Positions 18,684 to 27,691 are shown, numbered from the stretch's first letter. The stretch: 64,000 nucleotides of DNA from Pelagibius sp. CAU 1746 (GCF_039839785.1 NZ_JBDOQT010000001.1:744001-808000), one strand, 5' to 3'. The notes: a model not told the origin generated them from the sequence alone. Made by a program: numbers and translations.

Positions 18684-19367
18684 ATGGCCGAAACCGTTCT
18701 CATCGTGGGCGCCGGAGAGGGGCTCAGCGCCTCGGTGGCGCGGCGCTTCGCCAAGGATGGCGCGCGGATCGCGCTGGCGGCGCGCAACACCGACAAGCTG
18801 GCCGCGCTGGCCGCCGAGCTGAATGCCGGGACCTATCCCTGCGACGTCACGGAGCGCGCGAGCGTAGACGCCATGGCAGGGGCGGTGGCGCGGGACCTGG
18901 GCGTGCCGGATGTGGTGCTCTTCAATGCCTCAGGCCGCGAGCGCGGCCCTTTCACGGAGCTCGACCCCGAAGCGGTGAAGCGGGCCCTGCTGGTGTCGTG
19001 CTACGGCGGCTATCTGGTCTGCAACGCCGTGGTGCCGCCGATGCTGGAGCGCGGCAGCGGCACCATCCTGCTGACCGGCGCCTCGGCCAGCGTGAAGGGC
19101 TATCCGCGATCGGCGCCCTTCGCCATGGGCAAGTTCGGCCTGCGGGGCCTTGCCCAGTCGCTCGCCCGCGAGCTGCAGCCCCAGGGACTTCACGTGGTTC
19201 ATTTCGTCATCGACGGCGGCATCCGCTCGGCGGCGCGTCCCGATGACGGCCGCGACGCCCTGCTGGACCCCGATGCCATCGCGGAGACCTATTTCCAGGC
19301 GGCACGCCAGCATCGCTCGGCCTGGACCTGGGAGGTGGAGCTGCGCCCCTGGGTCGAGAGCTTCTAG
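18684..19367 (+). CDS. Short-chain dehydrogenase-like protein lacking the catalytic Tyr
   Basis: 227-residue Rossmann-fold protein of the SDR superfamily. The cofactor motif is 'VLIVGAGEGLSASVARRFA' at the N-terminus, and the Asn region 'VVLFNASGRERGPF' is present. The active-site Tyr-x3-Lys is altered: the segment reads 'GASASVKGYPRSAPFAMGKF', placing Phe where Tyr belongs while keeping the Lys. The C-terminus has 'GLHVVHFVIDGGIRS'. The enzyme may therefore be non-canonical or use another proton donor. A strong ribosome site (aaaggagg) precedes the ATG. Divergent from ohrR, possibly under its control. Confidence 0.85.
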   Translation: MAETVLIVGAGEGLSASVARRFAKDGARIALAARNTDKLAALAAELNAGTYPCDVTERASVDAMAGAVARDLGVPDVVLFNASGRERGPFTELDPEAVKRALLVSCYGGYLVCNAVVPPMLERGSGTILLTGASASVKGYPRSAPFAMGKFGLRGLAQSLARELQPQGLHVVHFVIDGGIRSAARPDDGRDALLDPDAIAETYFQAARQHRSAWTWEVELRPWVESF

Positions 19368-19404
19368 CTCCACCTCTTCAGTCAGGCCTTAGGGGGCAAG
19401 GCTC

Positions 19405-19506
19405 CTGCCGCCGTCAGGCGGTGAAGCCCCCTGCCGCCGTCAGGCGGTGAAGCCCCCTGCCGCCGTCAGGCGGTGAAGCCCCCTGCCGCCGTCAGGCGGT
19501 GAAGCC
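19405..19506. repeat. 26-bp tandem repeat, four copies, at the VOC gene stop
   Basis: Units begin at 19405, 19431, 19457 and 19483 (the last short by two bases) with identical sequence 'ctgccgccgtcaggcggtga' followed by agcccc. Each unit contains the small hairpin ccgcc-gtca-ggcgg. The rightmost copy is the real 3' end of the VOC gene, including its stop codon, so the array arose by duplication of that gene's last codons and following bases. Confidence 0.95.
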
Positions 19507-19881
19507 GTTGTGGATGGCTTCCAGCTTGTTGCCGAAGGGATCGCGCACGAAGGCGGCATAGACGTCCGCCTTGGGGTAGCCCGGGCGCGGGCCCGGCGCG
19601 CCTTCGTCGCTGCCGCCGTTGTCCAGGGCGGCCTTCGAGAAGGCGTCCACCGCTTCGCGGCTGGCGGCGGCGAAGCAGATGTGGGTGCCGTTGCCGGCGC
19701 TGGCCGCCTGCTTGTCGAAGGGCAGGATGATGACGAACTGCGGCACGGTGGTGCCGTAGGCGGCAAGCCCGTCGAGGGCGGCCAGGCAGTCACAGCCCAA
19801 GGCCTTCATCAGCGGGTCGTAGAACTTGCGGGCGGCCGCGATGTCGGGCACGCCGACGCTGGCATGATCGATCAGGGTCAT
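19492..19881 (-). CDS. VOC (glyoxalase/bleomycin-resistance) family protein
   Basis: 129-residue vicinal-oxygen-chelate protein with one beta-alpha-beta-beta-beta pair per half ('LIDHASVGVPDIAAARKFYD', 'VRDPFGNKLEAIHNGF'). His5 and the Glu in 'NKLEAI' are likely metal ligands. The family includes glyoxalases, ring-cleaving dioxygenases and resistance proteins, so the reaction is not predictable. AGGAAA precedes the ATG. It is transcribed in the same direction as, and downstream of, the cupredoxin gene, 31 bases away. Its last codons are reiterated in the 26-bp repeat array. Confidence 0.87.
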   Translation of the reverse strand: MTLIDHASVGVPDIAAARKFYDPLMKALGCDCLAALDGLAAYGTTVPQFVIILPFDKQAASAGNGTHICFAAASREAVDAFSKAALDNGGSDEGAPGPRPGYPKADVYAAFVRDPFGNKLEAIHNGFTA

Positions 19882-19912
19882 GGTCGTTTTCCTATGATTG
19901 GAGAGGGGGAGG

Positions 19913-20266
19913 TCAGGGTGCGACGACGATCTCGCCGCGCATCATGGGATGGAAGGCGCAGAAGTAAGCGAAGTCTCCGGCGCTGCTGAAGGTGGTGCGA
20001 AAGGTGGCTTCCTTGGAGAGCTCGCCGCTGTCCCAGTCGCCGTCTTCGGCGCTTGCGGTATGCGGGGCGAGATCCCGGTTCACCCATTCGACGCTGTCGC
20101 CGGGCCGCACCTCCAGGCGTTGCGGCTGGAAGGTGAAGCGTTCGATGACCACGCGGTGCAGCTGGGACGCTCCGCCGCCGGTGGCGCCGGAAGAGCCCGA
20201 GAGCCCTCCCAACGCCAGCCCGGCGAACAGCAGGGCGAGCAGCGCCGTGACGGCGGTGCGCGCCAT
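19913..20266 (-). CDS. Exported cupredoxin (plastocyanin/pseudoazurin-like)
   Basis: 117-residue type-1 copper protein of the periplasm. A signal peptide covers about residues 1-22. The copper ligands are His69 ('DLAPHTASAED'), Cys103, His106 and Met109 in 'YFCAFHPMMRGEIVV'. The N-terminal strand 'VVIERFTFQPQRLEVRPGDS' is typical of the short 'PetE-like' cupredoxins. Its partner is unknown. It begins three bases after the stop of the DUF4142 lipoprotein gene, so the two are one operon, probably with the VOC gene. Confidence 0.9.
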   Translation of the reverse strand: MARTAVTALLALLFAGLALGGLSGSSGATGGGASQLHRVVIERFTFQPQRLEVRPGDSVEWVNRDLAPHTASAEDGDWDSGELSKEATFRTTFSSAGDFAYFCAFHPMMRGEIVVAP

Positions 20267-20269
20267 GAC

Positions 20270-20803
20270 TCAGCCGCAGTTCAGCGAAGTGACCATGCTC
20301 TCGGCATGGCCTTCGTGAACCTTGAAGGTCACCAGCGCGTCGGACAGCAGGCTCTTCAGCTCCGGTACCGTGGCCTGGGGAATGAAGCTGCCCTCGACGG
20401 TCTGGTTGACGACCTGATGGTAGCCCAGCTCGTTGGTGGCATAGGCGCAGTCGAAAGCATGGCCTTTGAGGGCGATCAGCTCGGCGCGCTTTTCCGAAGC
20501 CCCCTTGACCAGGGCCTGGCTCAGGTCGTTGTCCTGGGGCGTCACGTTCAGCTTGGTGATCAGCGCCACGGCCTCGTCGTTCACCGCGGTGTGGTCGCGG
20601 ATCATGGTGGCGGCGAAGTCGCGCACCATCTGGTTTTCCGACACGGCCAGCGCCAAGTGCGCATAGCGGATATCCAGGTTACCGGCGGTGTAGGCCGTAT
20701 GAGCGATCTCCAGGTCGTTCATGGCCTTCTCGTCGGCAGAGGCGCAGCCCGCGGCCACGGCCGTGAGCAGGGCGACGCTGGTGAGAAGCAGTTTGCGGGG
20801 CAT
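20270..20803 (-). CDS. DUF4142 lipoprotein
   Basis: 177-residue exported protein with a lipobox ('TAVAAGC', Cys20), so probably a membrane-anchored periplasmic lipoprotein. The rest is an all-helical DUF4142 domain (ferritin-like four-helix bundle), with the typical 'IAHTAYTAGNLDIRYAHLAL', 'VRDFAATMIRDHTAVN' and 'YHQVVNQTVEG' segments. Function is unknown; members often respond to metal or envelope stress. AAGGAAAGG lies upstream of the start. First gene of the operon with the cupredoxin. Confidence 0.88.
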   Translation of the reverse strand: MPRKLLLTSVALLTAVAAGCASADEKAMNDLEIAHTAYTAGNLDIRYAHLALAVSENQMVRDFAATMIRDHTAVNDEAVALITKLNVTPQDNDLSQALVKGASEKRAELIALKGHAFDCAYATNELGYHQVVNQTVEGSFIPQATVPELKSLLSDALVTFKVHEGHAESMVTSLNCG

Positions 20804-20877
20804 CTGGTTTTCCTTTCCTTGAGGGTAAGGGGATGCCTTGCCCGCCGCGCGGTCGGCGGCGCGCGGGACGGGCGGTC

Positions 20878-20923
20878 CCCCCTGTCTGGCATAGCTCAGA
20901 GGCGTTTTTCAGCCGACAGGGGG
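20878..20923. promoter_or_regulatory. Long-range inverted repeat upstream of the DUF4142-cupredoxin operon
   Basis: Perfect 9-bp arms 'ccccctgtc' (20878-20886) and 'gacaggggg' (20915-20923) separated by 28 bases, 75 bases before the DUF4142 start codon. It could be a large operator or an mRNA hairpin; nothing else in the 220-base gap to the araC stop codon stands out. Confidence 0.35.
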
Positions 20924-21023
20924 AAATTGGGTCGGGCAGGACTATAGATCAATCCGCGCAGGAAAAAGCGGGACAAACGGCAGCCTATTCGGGACGATCT
21001 GCAAAGAATCGTCAGAAGGGCTC

Positions 21024-21953
21024 TCAGGCGGTGCGGCGCCTGTAGGCGGAGGGCGCGACCCCGAACTTGCCGGTGAAGGCACGGCTGAAGGCGGCCGGCG
21101 ACTTATAGCCGGTCTGGCTGGCCACCTGCTGCACGCTGCTGGCCGGCCCCCGCTCCAGCAGCGCCAGGGCCTTCTGCAGGCGCCAGTCGGCCAGATAGGC
21201 CATGGGGCCCTGCCCGACCAGGGCGCTGAAGCGTTCGGCGAAGCGGCTGCGCGACATGCCGGCCTCGGCGGCCAGGCGGTCGACGGTCCAGGTATCGCCC
21301 GGCTGGGCGTGGATGAGTTGCAGAGCGCGGCCGATCTGGCGGTCGCGGAAGGCATCGACGATGCGCTTCAGTTCCTCGCACTGCTCGACGCCGATCCGCA
21401 AGACCTCGATGAAGACGATTTCCGACAGGCGCGTGACCGCGGCGGCGCTGCCGATCTCCTCGGCGAACACCCGCCGCGCCACCAGGCGCAGCACTTCGTC
21501 CAGCCAGGGCTCGCGCGCCCGCATGGCGGCGGTGATCACCAGGGATTCCGGCAGTGCGCGCAGCAGTGGATGCTCGGCGGCGGCGCGGAAGGTGAAGTGG
21601 CCGCAGACCATCTGGGTCGAGGCCCGCGGGTCGCCCTGGCCGACGACCAAGGCGCCTTCGCCGCCGTAGCCGCTGTCCTTCAGCACCGTCTCCAGGTCGG
21701 TGGCCTGGCGCTGCGCGCTGTCGGCCAGCACATGGCCGCGCCCGCGCGGGATCAGCACCAGGTCGCCGGGGCTGAGGTCCACCGCGGCGCCGGAGGCGAG
21801 ACGGACGTGACAGCTTCCCTGGATCACCAGATGAAAACGCGCCGCCTGCGCATAGTCGGGCACGGCGACGGCCCAGGGGCTGGAGAAATCGGTGCGGAAA
21901 TAGAGCGCGCCCTTCAGTTCCAGGGTGTCGAGGATGTCGTTTAAAACGTCCAT
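21024..21953 (-). CDS. AraC-family regulator with N-terminal cupin
   Basis: 309-residue regulator. The N-terminal half is an AraC-type cupin (Cupin_6 group): 'LKGALYFRTDFSSPWAVAVP', 'FHLVIQGSCHVRL', 'DLVLIPRGRGHVLAD'. The C-terminal quarter has the two helix-turn-helix units, 'WTVDRLAAEAGMSRSRFAER' and 'SVQQVASQTGYKSPAAFSRA', closing with 'FGVAPSAYR'. The ATG at 21953 begins the conserved protein. The divergent gene is the glutamate dehydrogenase; the downstream same-strand genes are the DUF4142-cupredoxin operon. Its target is not evident. Confidence 0.88.
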   Translation of the reverse strand: MDVLNDILDTLELKGALYFRTDFSSPWAVAVPDYAQAARFHLVIQGSCHVRLASGAAVDLSPGDLVLIPRGRGHVLADSAQRQATDLETVLKDSGYGGEGALVVGQGDPRASTQMVCGHFTFRAAAEHPLLRALPESLVITAAMRAREPWLDEVLRLVARRVFAEEIGSAAAVTRLSEIVFIEVLRIGVEQCEELKRIVDAFRDRQIGRALQLIHAQPGDTWTVDRLAAEAGMSRSRFAERFSALVGQGPMAYLADWRLQKALALLERGPASSVQQVASQTGYKSPAAFSRAFTGKFGVAPSAYRRRTA

Positions 21954-22315
21954 GCTGCCAAAACGTCCCTGCTGCGGCGCTCCCGGCCGGCCCTTCTTCT
22001 TGCGGCCCGCCGTCGCGGACACCCGTACAGGAACTTAGGGCATCCGGCGGGATTGGAAAGGGCCGGGATTCAACGAAACGGTTCCGGCCGGACCGCGGCG
22101 GAGCCGGGCGGCGCGCCCGGTGGGCGGCGCGGGCGGTTTTCCACCGGCTTCTCCCGCCGCGGCGCTTTCGCCCCTTAGATTTCGGTGCGGGAATGGTTTA
22201 GCTTGTGATCCAGGTGGCTTGAATCGCAACGCGGCGGTCGGTGCCGCCGCCGGGGCGACTCATGGCGCCGGCGGCAAAGCGGGTAGGTCAAGAAACTGGG
22301 GCAGAAGGAAACGTC
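21954..22315. other. Divergent region between araC and glutamate dehydrogenase
   Basis: A 362-base GC-rich gap. I find no gene-like reading frame and no convincing promoter. It contains the short inverted repeats gggcggcgc/gcgcccgg near 22110-22125 and gcggcggtc/gccgccgcc near 22230-22252, and ends in the 'agaagga' ribosome site of the dehydrogenase. Confidence 0.4.
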
Positions 22316-25300
22316 ATGGCAGACAAGAGCGCGCAAGCGCGGTCCCGACTCATCGGCCAGATCGTGCAGGCGGTCGGCAAGCGTCTGAGCGCGGCCAAGG
22401 CCAAGCGCGCGGAGGTCTTCGTGCGGCAGTTCTTCGCGAACGTCCCGCCCAGCGACCTGCGCGGCGAGTCGGCCGACAATCTGGCCGGCGGGGCGCTGGC
22501 GATGTGGGACAGCCTGCAGCAGCGCAGTCCGGGCAAGGCCAGCGTGCGCGCCTACAACCCCGATCCGCAAACCCACGGCTGGGAATCGCCGCACAGCATC
22601 ATCGAGATCATCAACGACGACATGCCGTTCCTCGTTGACTCCGTGACCGCGGAGATCAACCGCAATGAAATCGACGTGCGCCTGGTCATCCACCCCATCG
22701 TCAGTCTGCGCCGTGACGTCAAGGGCAAGCTGGTCGAGCTGATCGACCCCAAGGCCAAGCGGGCGGCGAAGGCCGGGCCCGGAACCCCGGCGCCGGGCGG
22801 CGAATCGGCGATGCAGATCCAGATCAGCGAACAGCCGGACAAGCGTCTGGCCGAGATCGCGGCGCGCATCGAGGCCGTCTTGCGGGATGTCCGTGCGGCG
22901 GTCGAGGACTGGGCGGTGATGCGCGAACGCTGCCGCGAGGTGATCAAGGGCCTGGAGACCAAGCCGCCGGTGCTGCCGGTGGCGGAAATCGCCGAGGGCC
23001 TGGAGTTCCTCCGGTGGATGGACGACGATCACTTCACCTACCTGGGCTACCGCGAGTTCAGCTTTCAGGGCCGCGGCGGCAATGCGGTCACCAAGATCCA
23101 CAAGGCGCGCGGCCTCGGCGTGCTGCGCGATCCGGAAGTGCGGGTCTTCGACGGCCTGCGCAATCTCGGCAAGCTGCCGCCGGAGGTGCGCGACTTCGTG
23201 CGCCAGCCGCAGCTTCTGCGCATCACCAAGGGCAACCACCGCGCCACCGTCCATCGCGCCGTGCACCTGGACACCATCGCCGTCAAGACCTTCGACGACG
23301 CCGGCAACGTGACCGGGGAGCGGCTTTTCGTCGGCCTCTTCACCTCCATGGCCTACTCGCGCTCGCCGAGCGAGATCCCTCTGCTGCGCCAGAAGGTCGA
23401 CGCCGTGTTGCAGCTTTCCGGCTTCTCGCCGCGCAGTCACGACGGTAAGGCGCTGACGCACATCCTGGAAAACTATCCGCGCGACGAGCTGTTCCAGATC
23501 TCCGTCGAGGAACTGCACCAGATCGCCGTCGGCGTACTGCACCTGCAGGAACGCCAGCGCACGGCGCTCTTCGTGCGCCACGACCCTTTCGAACGTTTCG
23601 TCTCCTGCATGGTCTACGTGCCGCGCGACCGCTACGACACCAGCCTGCGGCGCAGGATGCAGACCTTGCTGGCGGCGGCCTACGACGGCCACTGCACCAG
23701 TTTCTCGGCGCAGATGAGCGACGAGGCGCTGGCCCGCCTGCATGTCATCATCCGCACCAAGCCGGGAAAGATTCCAGCCGTAAAGCTGCCGCACCTGGAA
23801 GCCCGTCTGGAGGAGGCGTCGCGGTCTTGGTCCGACCTGCTGGAGGAGGCGCTGGTCTCGGAGTTGGGCGAGCAGCGCGGGATCCGGGCGTTCAGGCGCT
23901 ACGAGCGGGCCTTCCCGCCCAGCTATCAGCGCCACTTCTCTCCGCAGACCGCGGTCTGCGACATCCAGAGCATCGACGAGGCGACCTCCAGCGGCGACCT
24001 GGCGATGCACCTCTACTGCCCCGAAGGCGCGGCGGCCCATGTCCTGCACTTCAAGATCTACGTGCTTGGCGAACCGGTGCCGCTGTCGGACATCCTGCCG
24101 ATGCTGGAGAACATGGGGCTCAAGGTAATCGGCGAGGTGCCCTATGACATCGAGCTGGCCGAGGTGGACTCGCCGGTCTGGATCCACGACTTCGACATGG
24201 TCACGGAAGGCGAGGTGCCGATCGACCTGGGGGCCGTGCGCGACGCCTTTCACGAGGCCTTCGCCCGCGTCTGGCACAGCCGCATGGAAGACGACGGCTT
24301 CAACAAGCTGGTTCTGCACGCCGGATTGACGGCGCGCGAGGTCATCGTGCTGCGGGCCTATTGCAAGTACTTGCGCCAGGCGCGCATCCCCTTCAGCCAG
24401 GATTACATGGAGGCGACCCTGACGCGCAACGCCAAGCTGGCGCGCAATCTGGTCGACCTCTTCATCGCGCGCTTCGACCCGGCCGCAGAGAAGGGCTCGC
24501 AAAGGCTCGTCAAGAAACTGGTGGCGGAGATTCACCGGCAGCTCGATCAGGTCTCCAACCTGGACGAGGACCGCATCATCCGCCGCTACCTGAACCTCAT
24601 TCTCTCCACGCTGCGCACCAACTTCTTCCAACCTGCCGCCGACGGCAGCGAGAAGACCTACTGTTCATTCAAGTTCGACTCGCGCGCCATCGAGGAGCTG
24701 CCGCAGCCCCAGCCGCTGCGCGAGATCTTCGTCTACAGCCCGGCGGTGGAAGGCGTGCACCTGCGTTTCGGCATGGTGGCGCGCGGCGGCCTGCGTTGGT
24801 CCGACCGCCTGGAAGACTTCCGGACCGAAGTGCTGGGTCTGGTCAAGGCGCAGCAGGTGAAGAACACGGTCATCGTTCCGGTCGGCTCCAAGGGCGGCTT
24901 CGTCATGAAGCAGCCGCCGCCTCCGGAAGCGGGCCGCGAGGCCTTCCTGGCCGCCGGCATCGAATGCTACAAGACCTTCATTCGCGGCCTGCTGGACATC
25001 ACCGACAACCTGAAGCGCGGCCGCGTCGTGCCGCCGAAGAAGGTGACGCGCTACGACGCCGACGATCCCTACCTGGTGGTCGCCGCCGACAAGGGGACGG
25101 CGACCTTCTCCGACATCGCAAACGGCGTCTCCGCCGATTACGGTTTCTGGCTGGACGACGCCTTCGCCTCCGGCGGCTCGGCCGGCTACGACCACAAGAA
25201 GATGGGCATCACGGCGCGCGGCGCCTGGGAGTCGGTCAAGCGCCACTTCCGCGAACTGGGCAAGGACTGCCAGAAGGAAGACTTCACCTGCGTCGGCTGC

Positions 25301-27196
25301 GGCGACATGTCGGGCGACGTTTTCGGCAACGGCATGCTGCTGTCCAAGCACATCGCGCTGATCGGCGCCTTCAACCACATGCACATCTTCGTCGATCCGA
25401 CGCCCGATCCGGCGCGCGGCTGGGCCGAGCGCAACCGCCTGTTCAAGCTGCCGCGCTCGGCCTGGACCGACTACAATGCGGAGCTCATTTCCAAGGGCGG
25501 CGGCGTTTTCGAGCGCAGCGCCAAATCCATCAAGGTGACGCCTGAAATGAAGCGCGCCTTCGGCATTGCCAAGGACAGCGTCACGCCCAACGAACTGATA
25601 CAGGCTTTGCTCCTGGCCGAGGTGGAGCTGCTGTGGTTCGGCGGCATCGGCACCTACATCAAAGCCGGCGAGGAGAGCAACGTCGACGTCGGCGACCGCG
25701 CCAACGACGCACTGCGCGTCAACGGCAAGCTGGTGCGCGCCAAGGTGATCGGCGAAGGCGCCAACCTGGGCGTCACCCAATTGGGCCGCATCGAGTACGG
25801 CGAAGCCGGCGGACGCTGCAATACGGACTTCATCGACAACTCCGCCGGCGTCGATTGCTCCGACCACGAGGTCAACATCAAGATTCTGCTGGGCGACGTC
25901 GAGCAGGCCGGCGAAATGACCCGGGTTCAACGCGACAAGCTGCTGGAGAAGATGACCGACGAGGTCGGCGAACAGTGCCTGCGCGACAACTACCTGCAGA
26001 GCCAGGCCATCACCGTCACCCATCAACTCGGCGGGCACCTGCTGGACCGCTTCGCGCGCTTCATGCGCGCGCTGGAGAAGGAAGGCCTGCTGAACCGCCG
26101 CATCGAATACCTTCCCGACGACGAGGAGGTGCTGGAGCGCATGAAGCGCGGCGAGGGCCTGACCAGGGCCGAGATCGCGGTGCTGCTGTCCTACTCCAAG
26201 CTGGTGCTCTACGATGATCTTCTGCGGTCCGACCTGCCGGACGACGTCTATTTCGCCGCCGACCTGGAGACCTACTTTCCCAAGCCGCTGCGCGCGCCCT
26301 ATTCGAAGCAGATCGAACGCCACCGGCTGAAGCGGGAGATCGTGGTGACTGTGGTCAGCAACGACCTGATCAACCGCGTCGGCATCAACTTCGTGCACGA
26401 GGTGCGCGAAAAGACCGGAATGCCGCCCGAAGAGGTGGTGAAGGCCTACGTCATCGCCCGCGAGATCTTCGGCATGCGCGAGATCTGGGCGCAGATCGAG
26501 GCGCTGGACAACAAGGCACCGGCCCTGGTGCAGTCGCGCATGCTGGTCGAATGCGGCCGCCTGATCGAGCGCGAGACCGTGTGGTTCCTGCGCGAGATGG
26601 GCATGCCCCTCGACATCGCCGCCGAGATCGACCGCTTTGGCGAAGGCGTTGCCACGCTGATCGGGTGTCTCGATTCTCTGCTCTCCAAGGCCGATATCGA
26701 ACTGCTCGGCCAGCGCACGGCGCAACTCGTCGAGCAGGGGGCGCCCCAGGCCCTGGCGCACCGCGTCGCCAGCCTCGCCCTGTTGAAGCCGGTCTGCGAC
26801 GTGGTGCGCATCGCCGGCAACCTGAAGCTGCCGGTGGAGATGGTCGCCGAGGCCTACTACACCATCGGCTACCGCTTCGGCTTCGACTGGCTGCGGCGCT
26901 CGGCCGAGTCGCTGCCCACCGACACCGCCTGGGACAAGCTGGCGGTGACGGCCATCATCGACGACTTCTACGGCCATCAGAGCGAGCTGACCACGCGGGT
27001 CCTGAACGGCAGCGGTTCGGCCAAGAGCAAGGCCAAGGCGGCAACCGACAAGATCATCGCCGCCTGGTCGGAAAGCCGCGCGCCGCTGGTGGCGCGCACC
27101 GAGCAATTGCTGGAGGAACTCAAGGCCTCCGGCACGCCGGACTTCGCCATGCTGGCGGTGGCCAACCGCCAGCTCAAGTCGATGGTGTCGGGATGA
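22316..27196 (+). CDS. NAD-dependent glutamate dehydrogenase, giant (about 180 kDa) type
   Basis: 1626-residue catabolic glutamate dehydrogenase converting glutamate to 2-oxoglutarate and ammonium with NAD. The long N-terminal third holds ACT-like regulatory domains ('DDMPFLVDSVTAEINR' near residue 100). The catalytic core lies around 800-1150, with 'FGMVARGGLRWSDR', 'VGSKGGFVMKQPP' (substrate Lys), 'CVGCGDMSGDVFGNGML' and the NAD-site region 'VIGEGANLGVTQLGRIEYG'. A large helical C-terminal domain follows. ATG 22316 is preferred over an earlier in-frame TTG/ATG because of 'gaagga' and family alignment. It is monocistronic. The opposite strand shows long open frames that are codon-bias artefacts. 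Confidence 0.96.
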   Translation: MADKSAQARSRLIGQIVQAVGKRLSAAKAKRAEVFVRQFFANVPPSDLRGESADNLAGGALAMWDSLQQRSPGKASVRAYNPDPQTHGWESPHSIIEIINDDMPFLVDSVTAEINRNEIDVRLVIHPIVSLRRDVKGKLVELIDPKAKRAAKAGPGTPAPGGESAMQIQISEQPDKRLAEIAARIEAVLRDVRAAVEDWAVMRERCREVIKGLETKPPVLPVAEIAEGLEFLRWMDDDHFTYLGYREFSFQGRGGNAVTKIHKARGLGVLRDPEVRVFDGLRNLGKLPPEVRDFVRQPQLLRITKGNHRATVHRAVHLDTIAVKTFDDAGNVTGERLFVGLFTSMAYSRSPSEIPLLRQKVDAVLQLSGFSPRSHDGKALTHILENYPRDELFQISVEELHQIAVGVLHLQERQRTALFVRHDPFERFVSCMVYVPRDRYDTSLRRRMQTLLAAAYDGHCTSFSAQMSDEALARLHVIIRTKPGKIPAVKLPHLEARLEEASRSWSDLLEEALVSELGEQRGIRAFRRYERAFPPSYQRHFSPQTAVCDIQSIDEATSSGDLAMHLYCPEGAAAHVLHFKIYVLGEPVPLSDILPMLENMGLKVIGEVPYDIELAEVDSPVWIHDFDMVTEGEVPIDLGAVRDAFHEAFARVWHSRMEDDGFNKLVLHAGLTAREVIVLRAYCKYLRQARIPFSQDYMEATLTRNAKLARNLVDLFIARFDPAAEKGSQRLVKKLVAEIHRQLDQVSNLDEDRIIRRYLNLILSTLRTNFFQPAADGSEKTYCSFKFDSRAIEELPQPQPLREIFVYSPAVEGVHLRFGMVARGGLRWSDRLEDFRTEVLGLVKAQQVKNTVIVPVGSKGGFVMKQPPPPEAGREAFLAAGIECYKTFIRGLLDITDNLKRGRVVPPKKVTRYDADDPYLVVAADKGTATFSDIANGVSADYGFWLDDAFASGGSAGYDHKKMGITARGAWESVKRHFRELGKDCQKEDFTCVGCGDMSGDVFGNGMLLSKHIALIGAFNHMHIFVDPTPDPARGWAERNRLFKLPRSAWTDYNAELISKGGGVFERSAKSIKVTPEMKRAFGIAKDSVTPNELIQALLLAEVELLWFGGIGTYIKAGEESNVDVGDRANDALRVNGKLVRAKVIGEGANLGVTQLGRIEYGEAGGRCNTDFIDNSAGVDCSDHEVNIKILLGDVEQAGEMTRVQRDKLLEKMTDEVGEQCLRDNYLQSQAITVTHQLGGHLLDRFARFMRALEKEGLLNRRIEYLPDDEEVLERMKRGEGLTRAEIAVLLSYSKLVLYDDLLRSDLPDDVYFAADLETYFPKPLRAPYSKQIERHRLKREIVVTVVSNDLINRVGINFVHEVREKTGMPPEEVVKAYVIAREIFGMREIWAQIEALDNKAPALVQSRMLVECGRLIERETVWFLREMGMPLDIAAEIDRFGEGVATLIGCLDSLLSKADIELLGQRTAQLVEQGAPQALAHRVASLALLKPVCDVVRIAGNLKLPVEMVAEAYYTIGYRFGFDWLRRSAESLPTDTAWDKLAVTAIIDDFYGHQSELTTRVLNGSGSAKSKAKAATDKIIAAWSESRAPLVARTEQLLEELKASGTPDFAMLAVANRQLKSMVSG

Positions 27197-27222
27197 GGGG
27201 CCGGGTTTAGCCGAACTTCATC

Positions 27223-27537
27223 CTAACCCAGCTTGACGGCGGTGCCGTTGGCCGAGACCATCAGCATGGAATCGCCGACCACCTCGTAGTCCAGGTCGAC
27301 CGCGACCACGGCGTCGGCGCCGGCCGCCTCGGCCTCGGCGATCATGTCCTCGATGGCGTGCTCCTTGGCGCCGCGCAGCGCCGCCTCGTAGCCGCCGGCG
27401 CGCCCGCCCACCACATCGCGCACCCGGGCGAAGACGTCGCGGAACACGTTGGCGCCGACGATGCAGTCGCCGGAGACGATGCCCAGGTATTCGGCGACCT
27501 TCTTGCCTTCGATCCCATCGGTGGTGACGATCAGCAT
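27223..27537 (-). CDS. UPF0145 / YbjQ-type heavy-metal-binding-domain protein
   Basis: 104-residue cytoplasmic protein of the DUF74 family, pentameric in solved structures. Hallmarks are 'GIVSGDCIVGANVFRDVFA', 'ALRGAKEHAIEDMIAEA' and 'GADAVVAVDLDYEVV'. Function is unknown despite the 'heavy-metal-binding' label. It is convergent with the glutamate dehydrogenase, 26 bases away, and stands alone. Confidence 0.9.
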   Translation of the reverse strand: MLIVTTDGIEGKKVAEYLGIVSGDCIVGANVFRDVFARVRDVVGGRAGGYEAALRGAKEHAIEDMIAEAEAAGADAVVAVDLDYEVVGDSMLMVSANGTAVKLG

Positions 27538-27550
27538 TGGGGGTCCTCGC

Positions 27551-27580
27551 GCTGTGATGACTCTGGCTGTGATGACTCTG
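27551..27580. repeat. 15-bp direct repeat upstream of the UPF0145 gene
   Basis: Two perfect adjacent copies of 'gctgtgatgactctg' (27551-27565 and 27566-27580), starting 14 bases upstream of the UPF0145 start codon in its leader. Confidence 0.85.
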
Positions 27581-27691
27581 ACTGGGCAGCCTACACCGCT
27601 TGAGCGCTGCCGAGAAAGCTGCTAGCCCCTGATCTCAGGGCGCATTCACTTGGTTCGCCGCGCTCCGCCGCGGCCGTCGGGGAGGTTTCAG

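Noticed and set aside
19405-19506. CRISPR array
   Set aside because: Units are directly adjacent with no spacers, and they derive from the 3' end of the neighbouring gene.
22175-24631. Long open frame (818 codons) antisense to glutamate dehydrogenase
   Set aside because: It mirrors the codon structure of the real gene in GC-rich DNA, gives a low-complexity His/Gln/Ala-rich protein with no family resemblance, and lacks a ribosome site.
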